Both the position numbers and the translations under genes were made by a program. From assembly GCF_047948215.1 (NCBI RefSeq), contig NC_134455.1, positions 79,845,689-79,909,688 of the forward strand: a stretch of DNA of 64,000 nt, written 5' to 3'. How positions within the stretch are numbered: position 1 is the stretch's first letter; every line of letters begins with the position of its first letter. Of this stretch, positions 1 to 12,390 are shown in pieces. The notes under the pieces were generated by a model. That model was given only the letters and a program-made list of their open reading frames with translations, made no database searches and was not told the DNA's origin. The stretch is from Lycorma delicatula. Its lineage: Eukaryota; Arthropoda; Insecta; Hemiptera; Fulgoridae.

Positions 1-59
1 TACAAATTTTTAGTTCTAACTTTAGCGGGCATGCTGATTTCCCGGCCACTCAGTAAATA

Positions 60-241
60 TATATATCTTTAATAAGAATTTTTTATCTATTACAGCGTGT
101 TTTCCCATTGAATATAATTTTATTTGTTAATATTGCTCAATATTAATAAATAAAAACTTCCTAAAAAATATATATTCCGTTAATGGGAAAACAGGGTGTA
201 CTATGACGCAGTAGTAGATAAAAAATCCTGTTAAAGATATA
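60..241. repeat. Small inverted-repeat (MITE-like) element
   Basis: The two ends are imperfect reverse complements. The left arm (about 61-110) and right arm (about 178-241) share the blocks TATATCTTTAA, ATTTTTTATCTA and TGTTTTCCCATT. The right arm carries about 11 extra bases between the second and third blocks. The centre is AT-rich and has no gene. This layout suits an old non-autonomous DNA transposon. No clear target duplication was found, so the exact ends are uncertain. Confidence 0.5.
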
Positions 242-1112
242 ATTACAAGTAAATTTGTAACTGCCAAACATTAATATTAGAAAAACTAGATAAAAATATT
301 TATTATTACTCTAATGTATATGAAATACCATTATCTGATATGGTTCTATGTGCACGTAAAACTTTTCTTAAGAAAATATACGAATATTTAAATTACTTTT
401 AAGATTATCAGACTTTAGTAGAAGAAATAATTAATATATTTAGAAGTTAAGATTTACGTTAAGGTGTGGTTGATTTTATAATTAATATCTGATCATTCTA
501 GTTTATTAATAATTTTCATAAATTTTAGTAATGGGTAGAAAAAATAAATTTCATAAATTTTGTAGAAGTACAATTAGACAAGTTAAAAGTCATTTTAAAA
601 ATGAATGATAATTTATATTAATATGAAGACTATTCGTCTATTTTTATAATAGTTATTTTATGATAATTTTCAGGATTTTATTTTTTATTTTTAACTATAG
701 TCCTATGCCGTTCTGAAGACAATGACTAGCAAACAAAAACAATTAACAGTAAAATATATCGATTAAATCCGTAAAAATGATAAATTAACTTAATATTTTC
801 ATATCCGCTTAATCGTGCAGATATTAATATTTATAAATACAAACATTAATTAGGTTTGATTTAAGTAAGATGTTACTGAAAATAAACAGTAGGAAATAAG
901 AAGTTTAAAATTCTATCAATAATATAAAAGACACCAAAAAAATGCTCATACGCTAAATTCATATTAAAATTTATATAATCCTAATGATTTTACTTAAACA
1001 TTTTAACACCATATACCGTTTTTATTTATTCATTTTTTTACTGATTTATAAACGGAAAGAAAAATTCAATTTTTTTTCATAAATCAATTAACAAGTTATG
1101 GATCATTTTCTT
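242..1112. other. AT-rich stretch, no gene seen
   Basis: Very AT-rich sequence with stops in all frames at short intervals. I see no recognisable repeat family, RNA gene or regulatory element. Confidence 0.6.
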
Positions 1113-1361
1113 TTAAAAACGGCACACAAATATTATTGTAAGGTTTACTAAGGAATGTGAGAGGTAAATTGTTTTTCGGTTGGTCTTAATTAAGCGGAAT
1201 ATATCGTAAATCAGCGAATCAAGCTCACTTAAATGTAGGTAATATTCAGTCCTAAAGATGATACAAGCATTCTCTATCGTCACAAATGCTGTACAATGAC
1301 AATTACCATCAGAGAACGCAATAATGACTCGCGTTTCTTGTAACTCAGACTCTTTAAATAT
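1113..1361 (-). other. Open stop-to-stop stretch without a start codon
   Basis: On the minus strand 82 codons are free of stops, ending in TAA. The reading has a mixed, protein-like composition, for example VTIENACIIF followed by LHLSELDSLIYDIF, unlike the Lys/Asn/Phe-rich readings typical of random AT-rich DNA here. There is no ATG near the beginning, no clear splice acceptor and no family that I recognise. It may be a transposon or gene remnant, or chance. Confidence 0.15.
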
Positions 1362-2940
1362 TTATAATACGGTATACAGTAAAGTAATTTATCACCACTA
1401 TACTGTATAAAACTTTTAATAAAGAATTACATACTGAATGTATTCACTGTGTATTGGTGATCGACTTCTGAATAAATTATTAATTATCTAATAATAAATT
1501 AAAAGCAAAACTTATTAATACTAAAAAATAATATAGACACTAACAAACAACAATAACAATGTCAATACCAATTAATAACAATAATATAACAAAGACAGTA
1601 TTAAAGTATAAAAATAATTATACATTTGCCATTATTTTTGGCTGGGGAAAGGGTGAAACATGTTCCTGTGCGTTACGCACGACCCCAACGTGACATGTTG
1701 AACAGCAAACGTATGAAGTTGCCGTAATTACACAAATTACTTATTTTATCAGTTATATATTTTTTTTAAAGACTAAAAATATTAACTAATTCATCCAATT
1801 ACTATACAATTTATTCACAAATATATATTTACTATGCGTTAATATAATTATCAACATGCGATTTTCTCTGTATACATGTTTAACATAATTATTTTTTTAT
1901 GTACATATAAATTATTTTCTGTACTGCTCTTCCATTACGGGTTTACTGTTGTTTTTCCAATTCCGAACGGAAGATGAAAAAATTAACATGTAATTTTTCC
2001 GTCTTCCGTTAAGGATGTATCCACGGCTTCTTAGTCTTTTACGATATTAATTTTGTACCTGTGAACAAAGAAAAATAAAGCAAATTATATTACATAAATT
2101 AATCAGTTTATGCAAATTTTACAGCGATCAAAGAAATAATGATAATCGAGGCTCGATAATTCACTTCACGTTGCTGCACCTGCATTGGTAAACTTAATTT
2201 TTAAATGTTTAATAATCTTTATCGCCCGAGTGTAACAAACGACACAGATATACCGAAACAATACAACAAAGATCACATCGGTTTGACGCAGAGAATCAGG
2301 TGCGACAAGAAAGTATTAATTTCTTATTAGTATAGTATTACAATCGATGAAACTCACAAAACAGGTGAAAAAGTGAACGAGTAAACGAAATGTACACAGA
2401 ATTCATGACTGCAGGAAAATAATCAGGAGGTAATAGAATTTAGCGAGGAGAAAATTAAGTCGAACAATAACGCATAAGCGAAAGAAACCCACACTTAAAA
2501 AAAAAACTGTTGAAAAATCTCTAAATAAATTGTGTTAATGAAGGGATTTTATTCAACAATACAGCACTGTTATAACAATAACAGAAAACGTCATAACTCG
2601 GCACCTAGGCAACCGCCATTATATGTGTAATAAAGCCGAGATATCTCGTACACATCATTATTGCTGAAGCTTGATTAAAATCAAAATCATACGCGAACTA
2701 TCAAGAAGACTTTTTTTGTATTTATTTAGCAGCTCCAAACAAACGCACTATCCCGTTTCCGGGACACATCTGCCCCCTAGACAAATATTGCCTACTGTTT
2801 TCATTTTTGATGTCCGATTAATTAACTGATGAAAATTTGTTCGGATACGGAATTTACAGCTGTATTCTCCTCTATACCATTTTGAGGGCAAAATAGCGTG
2901 GACTATTTTATAGAAGAGTTTAAAAGCTATAAATTGTTAA
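1362..2940. other. AT-rich stretch, no gene seen
   Basis: There is no gene or repeat family that I recognise, apart from an imperfect hairpin at 1966-2010. Confidence 0.55.
1966..2010. repeat. Imperfect hairpin
   Basis: AACGGAAGATGAAAAAATTA is followed by a 4-base loop and a near reverse complement ending GTCTTCCGTT. About 18 of 21 positions pair. It may be the core of a small foldback element. Nothing coding is nearby. Confidence 0.5.
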
Positions 2941-2966
2941 TTTAATTTTTTTATTTATTTTTTTCA

Positions 2967-2997
2967 GGGCGAAAAACACTTCGCGTTATCATCGCCC
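2967..2997 (-). repeat. LINE 3'-end hairpin
   Basis: On the minus strand GGGCGA and TCGCCC form a 6-bp stem, followed by an A-rich tail (AAAAAAATAAATAAAAAAA). The same motif ends the second LINE copy near 47190-47215. Such stem-loops before the tail are typical of LINEs whose RT recognises the RNA 3' end. That role is inferred here. Confidence 0.6.
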
Positions 2998-3250
2998 GGA
3001 TGCGATATTAGTTCTACAAATACTGGACAGTTAAAAGTAATTTAAAAACTAAAAACCCCGACACGCAAAACTACCTCTTCATTTAAGAAATTGTCTTCTA
3101 AAAATTCTGTAAAGCATGCTAAAAGCGAAATAATAAAACGAAGATATCACATTATATATCTCGAAAAATAAAATCGCAATTTGCATTACAGCATATGGAA
3201 TAAATATGTGCCATTTGCACATATTTATGCCATTAAATATGTGGAACAAA

Positions 3251-5800
3251 CTACAGTAATTTATATATTTGAATATAAACAGACGGCTCTAAGAAATCAT
3301 AAAACAGAAGATGCATTTCACTATCCTCCAGAATTGTTTGCATGTTAGCCCACAGCCTGAACTCGCCACTCAATGCCGCATAACAGATACAATCCACAAG
3401 GATGTGGTGCACTGTCAGTCGGCAGTCGTAGCGAGTACGAGCTGGTGCGTCCTTTTGTGTCATCGAATGAGCCTAGAGTGTCCGATTCGCAAACGGGAGA
3501 TAATAACAACCTTTAGACGGGTATTCCTGCATGAGGATCTGCAAGGTGAAACAATGTTTTTAACTGGGCGAAGTTTATTGTTCACGGTAGCATCCCACTC
3601 ACTTTGTCACACATAATTAACTGCCCTCTTCAGGAAACAGACGATCATTAGAAGAAACGCAACTGGTAAAAGGAGGCTGAAGACAAGCCTCTTTTGCCGC
3701 ACTGTCTGCGCGCTCATTGCCCGAAATTCCTATATGACTGGCGATCGAGCAGAAGCTCACCGTTATACTAACAAGTCATTTGCGAAATAACACACTAAAT
3801 TTCACAAACAGGGTGTCTGAAGTATACGTCATTAATTACCGGTAAGGCAATCAAGGAATTTGAGCAAACAAAAACATATCGAAATTTTGGGCTAACCATA
3901 TGTGACGAAAATACTGGTGATGCTGGGGAAGGACAAACATGTATGTTCTGTTGCCAACCACAAAACCACAACCAACCGAATTAACGTTTCCAGAACTGTC
4001 CACATAAACTTCTAATATTATAAAATTCGTTTTATACGATAACCAGATAAGTGTTCTTTTTGTACTTTCTACCAGTAGACTTACCACAGGGCTTGAACGA
4101 AAAGCAGCTGAATGAATAAATAGAGCTCGGTAGAAGCGCAACATGCATACTCGGTCAGCTCCCCAACGAGTATTAGATAAAACTCTCAGCATGTCAAACA
4201 TTTTACCTTCAGCTCCTTTAAATGTGTTACCCACGTTAGTGTCTGGCTAGTCTAGCACTAACCACATACCCAAAAATCTAACCCGTGTGCATGCTTCATT
4301 TGGTTCACCATGTAAAATCACTTGAGGATAAGTATTTTCCCTCAAGCGTGAAAAACAGATGCATTTGGTTTCTCCGGAGAAAACGTGAATCCAGTAGTTT
4401 TACATCACGATTCTAAACGGGTTATTATATTTTGGAGCAGCCTCTTACTAGTAGCTAAAGTTCTAGATGTTACGCAAACTGAGAAATCGTCAACAAATGA
4501 AGGACACATAACGGGTTTTCGCACGCAGTTTGTTATACTATTTATGGCTAAGGAAATAAGGTAACGCTTAGAACACTTCCCTGTGGTATTCCGTTTTCTA
4601 ATGTGTACCTTCTGGATATCGTCGTTCCAACTCGAGCTCCAAAGGACCGATTTCTGAGGAAACCCCCGATAAACACAAGGAGATTTCCTTGCATACCCCA
4701 TTCATGCAGTTTAGTTAAGATTCCTCTCCTCCAAGCTGTGTCGTACGTCTTTTGCATATATAAAAATAACGCAAACAGGCGTTGGCGAAGTAGGAAGGCG
4801 TTTTGAATAACAGATTCCTGTGCAACTACATGATCGACCGATCTACCTTGGCGGAAACCGCATTGTTCGAGGGCAATTAGGGCGTTTCTTTCAAGGTACC
4901 ACACTAGGCGACGATATACCATTCGTTCCATCAACTTGCACAGGATACTGGTAAAGGATATAGGACGATAAATGGAAGGCGATGTTTATTCTTACCAAGT
5001 CTCAGTAGGGGGATGACCAATACTTCTGACAGGAATCTGGGAAAACCTGGTCAGAGAATATTTTATTGTACGTAGACAAAAGATGTTGTAATACACTATT
5101 CGGAAAGTGAGATAACATACTGAACATGATATTTCTCCAAACAAACGATGACGGAGTTGTCCGAGAAATGGTGTCGATATAGTTTAGCCATGATTTTCGC
5201 TTAGCCCACCAAAACACTCGACGGCATACAGCCTTCGCATTGCGTTAGGCGCAAAGAATTTCTGTTGTAGGTCTAAGACTGAAATTACGCAACGCTCTGG
5301 GACAATGCCTAAATGCCCTCCGGCATTCATCGTTCCACCAAGGAACAAAGGGGCGTCTAGATTTACTAACACAATCGAGTATCAGGTGTGCAAACACGGA
5401 AAGTAGGTTGCCTCAGTTGATCAACTATCCTTCCCCGAGAACGTGACGATGAGTCCCAAGAATGGTGGTGGGCGTTGAAATCGCTAATTATTAGGCTGGG
5501 TACAGGAATCTGGGAAATCAGATTGGACAGATCATCTTCACTGATATCAGAATTAGTAAGCAGGTAAAGTGCAGATATTCATTTTAAATGGCACCATTAT
5601 CTTCATCGAGACTGCAGGGATGTTTGTATCCAGTGGTATCCGCGTGGCTAACACTACTTCCTTTACGAAAACAGCCACATCATCTCGTCCTCTGCCCTCA
5701 GTTTGGTAGTCGCATCTTTCGCAAACGTATTCGCGAAAGGACACATTATCTTGGGGACGAAGGTGAGTCTCCTGCAGGCACAGTTTTAAAGGATACTATA
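3251..5800 (-). pseudogene. LINE ORF2 remnant (endonuclease, RT, RNase H)
   Basis: ORF2 of an I-type LINE would encode an endonuclease that nicks the target, a reverse transcriptase that copies element RNA there, and an RNase H. Endonuclease pieces lie at 5553-5744, with GRDDVAVFVKEV and IPLDTNIPAVSMKI matching the APE-type region. The linker lies at about 5002-5372. RT pieces at 4405-4934 include ALEQCGFRQGRS, NGIPQGSVLS and the catalytic-type box FVDDF. RNase H pieces at 3851-4234 include VYVDSSGNVNSVGCGF, and the late motif HIGISGNERADSAAKEA reads from about 3690-3760. A C-terminal Cys/His motif (LTVHHILVDC) is at about 3380-3420. The frame changes between almost all blocks, so this is a dead copy. 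Domain identities are secure; exact limits are not. Confidence 0.9.
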
Positions 5801-5879
5801 TAGGATATCGCTTCGAAGTTTCTTTATGGATTTCACCTTCCTCGTTGTAACTAACAACAAGAAACTTCATGCAGGAATA

Positions 5880-6040
5880 TTTAACACATTCCGTAACGTT
5901 TTTCGTATCACTATCACTGGATATATCTTCGGCCGACAATGTCGGTCGAAATCTCTTCAAACTCCCATTTTTGTGAGTTTTTCAAAAGTACCAACAACCA
6001 CAGAAGACGAATTGATTGGGACAGACATACAGTTCCCACG
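5880..6040 (-). pseudogene. LINE ORF1 N-terminal remnant
   Basis: A short minus-strand piece lies between the 5' UTR block and the endonuclease. It sits where ORF1 should begin but holds only about 50 codons. The CCHC-knuckle part of ORF1, visible in the second copy, is missing, so an internal deletion fused the ORF1 start to ORF2. The assignment rests on position relative to copy 2, not on a recognisable motif. Confidence 0.4.
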
Positions 6041-6190
6041 AGTACCGGCGATATGTCGGACCACTCCAGCAGAGCGCACACGTACGGAGCTAGAGCTAAA
6101 TGCAACTGGGTTCACCTAGGTGTAAAGAGGGCATCGTTCAAGACTCACTTCGTAGAGCCATCCACCCATCGGTACTATAGTTTCCACCTT

Positions 6191-8099
6191 TTGTGAAAAT
6201 TGCAGTTTGGTCTATTGATACTTGAAGGTTTTTTATTTCTTTCTCAGCGATAGCAATATATAAGCGTTATCAAGAAATCAACATGAACTTCACGGCATTA
6301 GAAGGTCCTGAAGAGCGGTACTATCGACTATAATAAGAGGTCATACAACGTGGACATCGATATATTGGGCGATATTTTTTTACGAACAATTAATATCTTG
6401 CGCTGGTTTGATCTACAGAACTTTCTTCTTTTAATTTTTATTTACAGAGATTTTTTGTAGTTAATAAAATGTTCATGCGATTGAAAATACACATTTAAAA
6501 CTGCACTTTCAGAATTTTGGAAGCAGCACTACAAGGTTTTAACGAGGGAAAAAACGCGTTGAAATATTCACTCGCTGAAATACACGAATCTATTTTCAAC
6601 ATTTTTTTCTGTCTAGAAAAAACGTTTAAAATCTATGTAAGTAATTAAATATTTGATATACAGATTGTTTGATTTACGTAACTTTTCGATCAACCTGTAC
6701 AAGAGATAAAATAAAACATGCGAAACAAAGAATAAAGCTAAACGAAAAAATAATGTAAGAGTTTAATTCACACTTAAATATGAAAGTAAGTGCAAAGGAG
6801 AGTTCAGAAAGCTTTATCTAGAATATCAGAAACTTAATTATAAATTACGGAGGAAAGCCGTGAAAACAGTAGGAAACGAACTGAAAACAGGTAGAGGCTG
6901 CTTAAATGAAATCTGAAAAGATTATATAAGGAGAAGAAAGAAAACAATTAGCGATGAGATACCAAGAAAATAACTGGGGATAACCAGTATTAATGCAGTA
7001 GGCGATCTACCTCTTTAATTAGTTCTTAGATGGCGCCACTAAACGCTATATTGAAATAAAAAAATAAATACAAAAAAGAATGAATAAACGGACTAATTTA
7101 AGAATAAATGAAATTATTTTTATTTAATTAATACCGAGACTGTCAGGTTAAATTTCAATAAACTTCTGTAAGATTACTTAACGGTGATATAGACGTATGA
7201 ATGTAATTCTAATTCGGTGATTACATCTAATTATCCAACGTCACTTATCCCTGACAGAAGTAAATAAAATAACCCACCTTTTTGAGTGAAAATTCTATTG
7301 ATCTAAGCCTAGCCATACCGGTCAAATTTTAATATTACTCATGTTTTCTTTTTTTATCTTCAAACCAATATTTGTTGTACAAATGAATTAACATAACATT
7401 CTTCGGAAAGGTAATACAGCTAACAAATATGAAGTATGACAGAAAAGTAAGAAGGCTGTTCGCACAGTGACATAACATAAATCCCTTCAACCGTTTGTAT
7501 TGAGTGGAATCTATCTTCCTGACTTCAAGAACAGCTTTATCTTCATACCATTACTACGTGAGAGTCTAGTGTTTATTGTTGAAATATGTTTACTTCTAGG
7601 TGTGTCATGAAAGGTAAACAACGAAATTTAAATTTCGTACTAGTCGAACAATAAAATTTTGCTTTCATTTCAGTGAATATACTACAAATCTTATCAGAAG
7701 TGAAATGGGCCTACGGAGATTAGGCTCTGTCCAAAGAACAAGTTTTCAGGTGAATAAGAGATTTTTAAGGGAGGCGTAAAACTATGGAATATGACCTCTC
7801 TTTGGAAAATCATGCACATCATAAACAGATAAAAATGCGACAACTGGTGAAGTCAGAACAATTGAAATTACGAATAAATAAACTGAATTTGAATCGTACA
7901 CTGTTTATATAATTTTAACTTAGAAATCGGGTATTTGGAAAGTGAGCGTAGTTGGTTCAAGGAAACCTGTCAAACGGAAAAATAAAAAAGGCAAGCATCT
8001 GAGGTGTCACGGAAAAATACCTTGTCGCATGGCATTCTCAATCACAGAATATTTTTAAAATTAATTCACCGCATCCGCTCGACGCTTGTGCTATGGAAA
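6191..8099. other. AT-rich stretch, no gene seen
   Basis: No gene and no repeat family that I recognise. The 6880-7020 part is purine-rich but contains no usable reading frame. Confidence 0.5.
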
Positions 8100-8235
8100 T
8101 ACGAAAAAAACTATTTTTAGCGAATAAAAGATGCCATGCCTGACCGGATTCGAATCCTGGACTTCCAAATTAAAAAACCGATATCCGACCACTCCGTTAC
8201 GAAGATTGACCGGGAATTTGATCAGGAGGGGTGTT
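8100..8235 (-). mobile_element. tRNA-derived SINE, type 2 (head part)
   Basis: On the minus strand GGAGTGGTCGG resembles a tRNA box A, and about 35 bases later GGATTCGAATCC matches a polymerase III box B. This is followed by GGTCAGGCATGGCAT, which is repeated in diverged form in the copy at 23222-23322. It is not a functional tRNA gene, because the acceptor and anticodon arms do not pair. The family tail is missing here. Confidence 0.6.
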
Positions 8236-8689
8236 GCACTGGTTTCACAACCTTCTTTTTTTTCTAATCTCAATCTTTGGAATTATTTTTTTCTCAAACT
8301 GAAAATTAACCCATAAAAAATGCCGTGACTGCCTAGCTGAAAACAATTCCACATGTGGAAGGTCTTGTTACTAAATTTGAAAACGTCTTTTGGAGATTTG
8401 TAGCTTTTGAAGAAGATTACTTCAATAGGTCAATGGAAATAGGTCAATGGTAACTTGTAAATAAACAATTCTGCGCTAGATGAGCTGAAGACTTCAACAT
8501 ACAATTTTATCTATATAAGAAAAAAAAAATTGATTATTGTAGCAGGGTGCCATGCCAAATCAACAAGCCTCATAACTTGACTATCACCAATTTCATCAGA
8601 ATTCTTATTGAACAAAAATTTATTTTCAGATTTTTTAGTCTCTCAGTTTTGTGTGTAACACCTTGTAAAAAAAGTGGAAAAAATTCCAA

Positions 8690-8955
8690 AAATCAAGCTT
8701 CAGGTAATTAGAAAAACTTAATTTTCTTAGCTCCTATAAGAACTAGAAAGCTCGATTTAGTGTCACTTTAAAGCTCTTGGAATGGGCTTTCATGTGATAT
8801 ATCACTTGGCAAGAGTTTGTGACATTAATAGTCCAAGGTAATCAAAAACTTTATTAAACCTTGAATATATCCAAAAGTGTATTTTAAAAATTAAAAAAAA
8901 AATATTTTTTACTTCTCAATTTGTTGTACAAGTGGTAAATATTTCATAATGGGAT
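8690..8955. repeat. Left terminal inverted repeat of the 8.7-11.1 kb transposon
   Basis: It pairs as reverse complement with 10887-11150. The outer boundary is near GGTAATTA at 8703 and the inner one near TTTCATAATGGGAT at 8942-8955. The arms have diverged by substitutions and short indels. Confidence 0.75.
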
Positions 8956-9083
8956 AGCAAAGTGATCAGGGTGAGATAAAATAATGAACTTGTACGTACT
9001 CACCACTTAACTGCAAGTCGTTTAGCTGCCAATGATATTTTCAGAAGAATTACACAGTGTACACTTCTTTTTACAACTTCTGG

Positions 9084-10474
9084 TTAGCATTGTCCACTTC
9101 TTGCTTTGAGTTTATAAACTCTTCCTGTTGGATTTACCTTGGGACCTACCTTTGAAACAACATCACTCCTAAATACATTAAGAACATCCTGAAAGTTTGG
9201 GTAGTAGAAAGAAGGTGAAGGTCCATGAGGATGTAAGAACTTCATCTTCACTGTTTGATTTTCCTCATTTGAGTCTAGAACACATCCCAACCACCAGTGT
9301 CCATCATATCTTTTTCAACTTGTATCCACTATTTGTAGGTGATGTTTTCAATGCAGCTGAGCTCGAATGCTTCCTCAATCTTTCAATTGATTTCTTCAAA
9401 CCCATTGCAATATTTGCAATTTCCAAAGTAGCAAGCTTCAGTTGGATTAGCACACACTACATACGTCATAATATGTTTGTAAGACATAATTGGTCTATCA
9501 CCTTCTAACAGTTCTTTCATTCTACAATGCATAACCATAAGTTTTGCATTTTGGTGTGTTATACATGCATAAACAGTGTAGTTTCCACTGGCACCTGCAA
9601 GAACACAGTACTTAGACCTGAGTTTACAGAACTTTGAAAATCCTATTTTCATCAATGGATACCTTTGCTTAAACAATGCAAAAGCTTCACGCAGATTTCA
9701 CGGAATTAATATTTTCTGAACATGCTCTCGTCTTCCATTTATGTTAAGAGAAATAAAATCTTTTCTTCCGGGCATCATTCGACTTATTTTCCCACTCTTA
9801 TACAGTTCAGATACTTTTTCTTCTGTCTCAAAATCTAAAGCTCTACCACATTTAGGATCAGGACATGACATGACACCTTTTTCTTTAACTAGGCTTTTAG
9901 CTTTCCTTACAGTGTAGTCTGATATTCCAGATTCATCTTGAATGTCTTTTAAAGTCCAGCTTTTAGGAAGTGCTGCCAATATTTGCATCCTGATGCTAAT
10001 CTGTAGTATTAAATTTTTCCTTCAACTGGTCGATAATTTCATGGTCAGAGGAGAGTGGAACAGCATCTTGTTCAGAATCTGAATCTAAATTTGTTTTTGA
10101 ACACTCGTACTGCTTTATTAAGCTTTTACTGAGTGTATTTTCTCTCATAAAGTCGTTTTTTCTGAATAGATTATTTAAAACAATCAACCTTTTCTTAAGA
10201 TTATTTACAACTTCATCTTTTTCTGGAGAACAAAAAAAATCTAATTGTTGAAATTCTTTATCAAAAGTAGATTCTACCGCATTATTTTTAGCAGATGCTT
10301 CTCACTGTTTGCGGTAAGTATCATCAATTTTGTAACCTTATTTAAGAAAAGTAAATCTTTGCACCAAGTTCTTGCTTACACTTCTCAGGTTTTTCTTACA
10401 GGAATTATACTTCAATTTTCAAATGGATTGCAAGAGTACATTTTACTTGAAGCTGTAGAAGTTGATGGTTCCAT
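9084..10474 (-). pseudogene. Broken transposon protein of uncharacterised repeated family
   Basis: The probable start is the ATG at 10474 (MEPSTSTASSKMYSCNPFEN), and the reading runs for about 460 codons. An early Cys-containing segment is followed by KKNLRSVSKN and an acidic linker. A helix-turn-helix-like stretch comes next (TLKDIQDESGISDYTVRKAK, 9870-9960), then the block SRMMPGRKDF, then KIGFSKFCKLRSKYCVLAGASG and HQNAKLM (9540-9680). A Cys-rich piece (CYFGNCKYC) and a C-terminal FLHPHGPSPSFYYPN block (9190-9240) end it. Defects visible are stops in the N-terminal part, a frameshift between 9988 and 9996, an in-frame TGA near 9695 and another frameshift between 9290 and 9383. The function is presumed to be transposase from its position between inverted repeats. 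No catalytic triad could be assigned. Confidence 0.7.
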
Positions 10475-10886
10475 GCTGATCACTGTATTCTGGTCCAAGG
10501 CTGCGATAAAACTCCAAACCTGTACAGAAAGGCAAGCTCAGTTAACAAAGAGCGGCTGAAAAAATATTGTTTTGCCTCACTTTATAGATGTGATCAATCT
10601 TCTTGAGGAGTACATCACTGAACCTTCATTCCAAGAGATGATCCAGACTAAATATTACTTTACTTGTCTCAGTAGGATGAAACATGAACATTCTTTTGCT
10701 GGTACTAGGAGTGCATGTCATGACATGTTACTCTTCTGCCTCATCAAATGACCTAGTATGCAAGACTAGAAGGAGGGATTTTCATTGAATGAATATCAAT
10801 TAGTAATTGCTACATAGCTGGAACAATTGGAATGTTCTGCTGTACATAATGATTACAGAATTATTTTTTTAACAGAATAACATTAC

Positions 10887-11150
10887 AATCCCATTATGAA
10901 ATGTTTACCATATGTACAACATTAGGAAACAAAAATTATGTTTTTATCAAATTTAAAAAAATACACTTTTGGATATATTCAAGGTCAAATAATGTTTTGG
11001 TGAGCTCGGAACTATAAATATCGCAAAACCTTGCCACGTGACATATCATATGAAAGCCCATTCCAAGAGCTTTAAAATAATACCAAAACAAGTTCACAGT
11101 CTCTTATAGGAGCTGAGAAATTTATTTTTTGTAATTACCCAAAATCGATT
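10887..11150. repeat. Right terminal inverted repeat of the 8.7-11.1 kb transposon
   Basis: Reverse complement of 8690-8955, with ATCCCATTATGAAATG at the inner side and TAATTACC at the outer side. Confidence 0.75.
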
Positions 11151-12390
11151 TCTAATTCATGAAGAAACAGTTGAATAAATTTAAAATGTCTACAGACTAA
11201 TCTTTTTCACATGAATTACATTATTTTGCTACTCGTACTTTATAATAAAGTGTAAATATTATTTATACCTAAAGACAAATTTATTTTTTGAACCTAAAGA
11301 CAAAAACATACATCCAAAATACTTTTAAGTAACTCAAGATTTTCCATAAAAAGTTTGAAAAGAATTGCATGAAACGCCCTAATTAAATAAACAAAGGTTA
11401 GTGCCGAGAATATATTTAGATCTCGAAATATATACGTACTTGCAGAATTTTTAAATACTTCTACACAGCTTATTACATCATAAGAAACAGGCTACCAAAC
11501 TAAACAGAGAACATAACTAACAAAGCGTTGAAGGGGACGAAAGAGAGAGACTGAGAGAGAAAGACTGAGTGGAGGTCGATGGACAAAGACGGAGCGTTAT
11601 TACAAGACGTGGCGTGCCACTGAATATCACGTGATTTTCTCATTAGTTACTGAAGACTTCATTTGGTCCGTAGTCTTTATAGCCGGTTCATTAGGCCGCC
11701 CTCTTATTGGCATGGACTTAACTGTTTATTAGAAGAGTTACTTTTGTAGACTCCATAAATTATGGAATGTATTTCATAATACCAAGGAAAGGTTTAACTA
11801 AAAGTTCATTTAATTGTTGCGTACAAATTTTTTTTAATGCAAATACGAAATCAATTTAAAAATCTTAAAAATAACTACGAAAGTTAGGAAACATTATTGC
11901 AAAATTTTAGTTTTTAATAACAAGTCTTTTTTAGGTCTATACAATCTTGAATTACTGAATACGTATCGTTAGCCTATTAATTAAATCTGTTCTCATTACA
12001 TCTGAAAAATCACTTATTAATTCGTTATGAAAAAAAAAATATTACTTTTATAAAAACATATGTGTATCCGTCTACTTCTAATATGTAACCGCACATTATC
12101 TTTGACCCAAAGACGGGTCATAAATCTTTTTGTGTCTGAAAAAAAGCACCCACTATTAAAAAAAACTTTTCTATGGAACTCAACTGAAATTTAAACAAAG
12201 GCCACAGTAATTTCTTGCACCAAGTTTTGAAAAAAAATGGAGTACAAAAAGAAAACGGCCGATTACAATTTTTTTTTTCAAACAAAAAAAGGATTGAATA
12301 CGTCGATGTAATAAAAATAAGATTAAAGTAACGGAAATTGTTAAAAAAAAAAGTTTGAGAAAAATTGTTTTAGGCGAGTATAGAATCTGA
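11151..12390. other. AT-rich stretch, no gene seen
   Basis: No gene or repeat family recognised. A purine-rich run (GAGAGAGACTGAGAGAGAAAG) lies at about 11545-11565. Confidence 0.5.

Larger units (their letters stand above)
2941..6190 (-). mobile_element. Decayed LINE of the I group, copy 1
   Basis: A minus-strand non-LTR retrotransposon. Reading from high to low coordinates it shows a 5' UTR fragment (about 6040-6190), a short ORF1 remnant, then endonuclease, reverse transcriptase, RNase H and a C-terminal zinc-finger-like region. A 3' hairpin (2967-2997) and an A-rich tail follow. The 5' UTR piece matches that of the second LINE at 52190-52335 over roughly 140 bases, so both belong to one family. 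The presence of RNase H places it among the I-type LINEs (established family knowledge). Most of ORF1 is deleted and ORF2 is broken by many frameshifts and stops, so it cannot be active. Confidence 0.9.
8690..11150 (-). mobile_element. DNA transposon with ~265-bp terminal inverted repeats, class not recognised
   Basis: The segment is bounded by long inverted repeats: 8690-8955 on the left and 10887-11150 on the right. Shared blocks are AGCTCCTATAAGA, AAAGCTCTTGGAATGGGCTT and CCTTGAATATATCCAAAAG. Between them lies one broken gene on the minus strand. Length (2.46 kb), a single gene and long inverted ends indicate a cut-and-paste type DNA transposon. I know similar protein sequences as uncharacterised repeated proteins in aphid and other invertebrate genomes, but cannot name the superfamily. 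The exact termini and target duplication are not resolved. Confidence 0.75.

Noticed and set aside
2600..2625. X-box (RFX)-like GGCACCTAGGCAAC
   Set aside because: The first half-site deviates from the consensus and no promoter context was seen.
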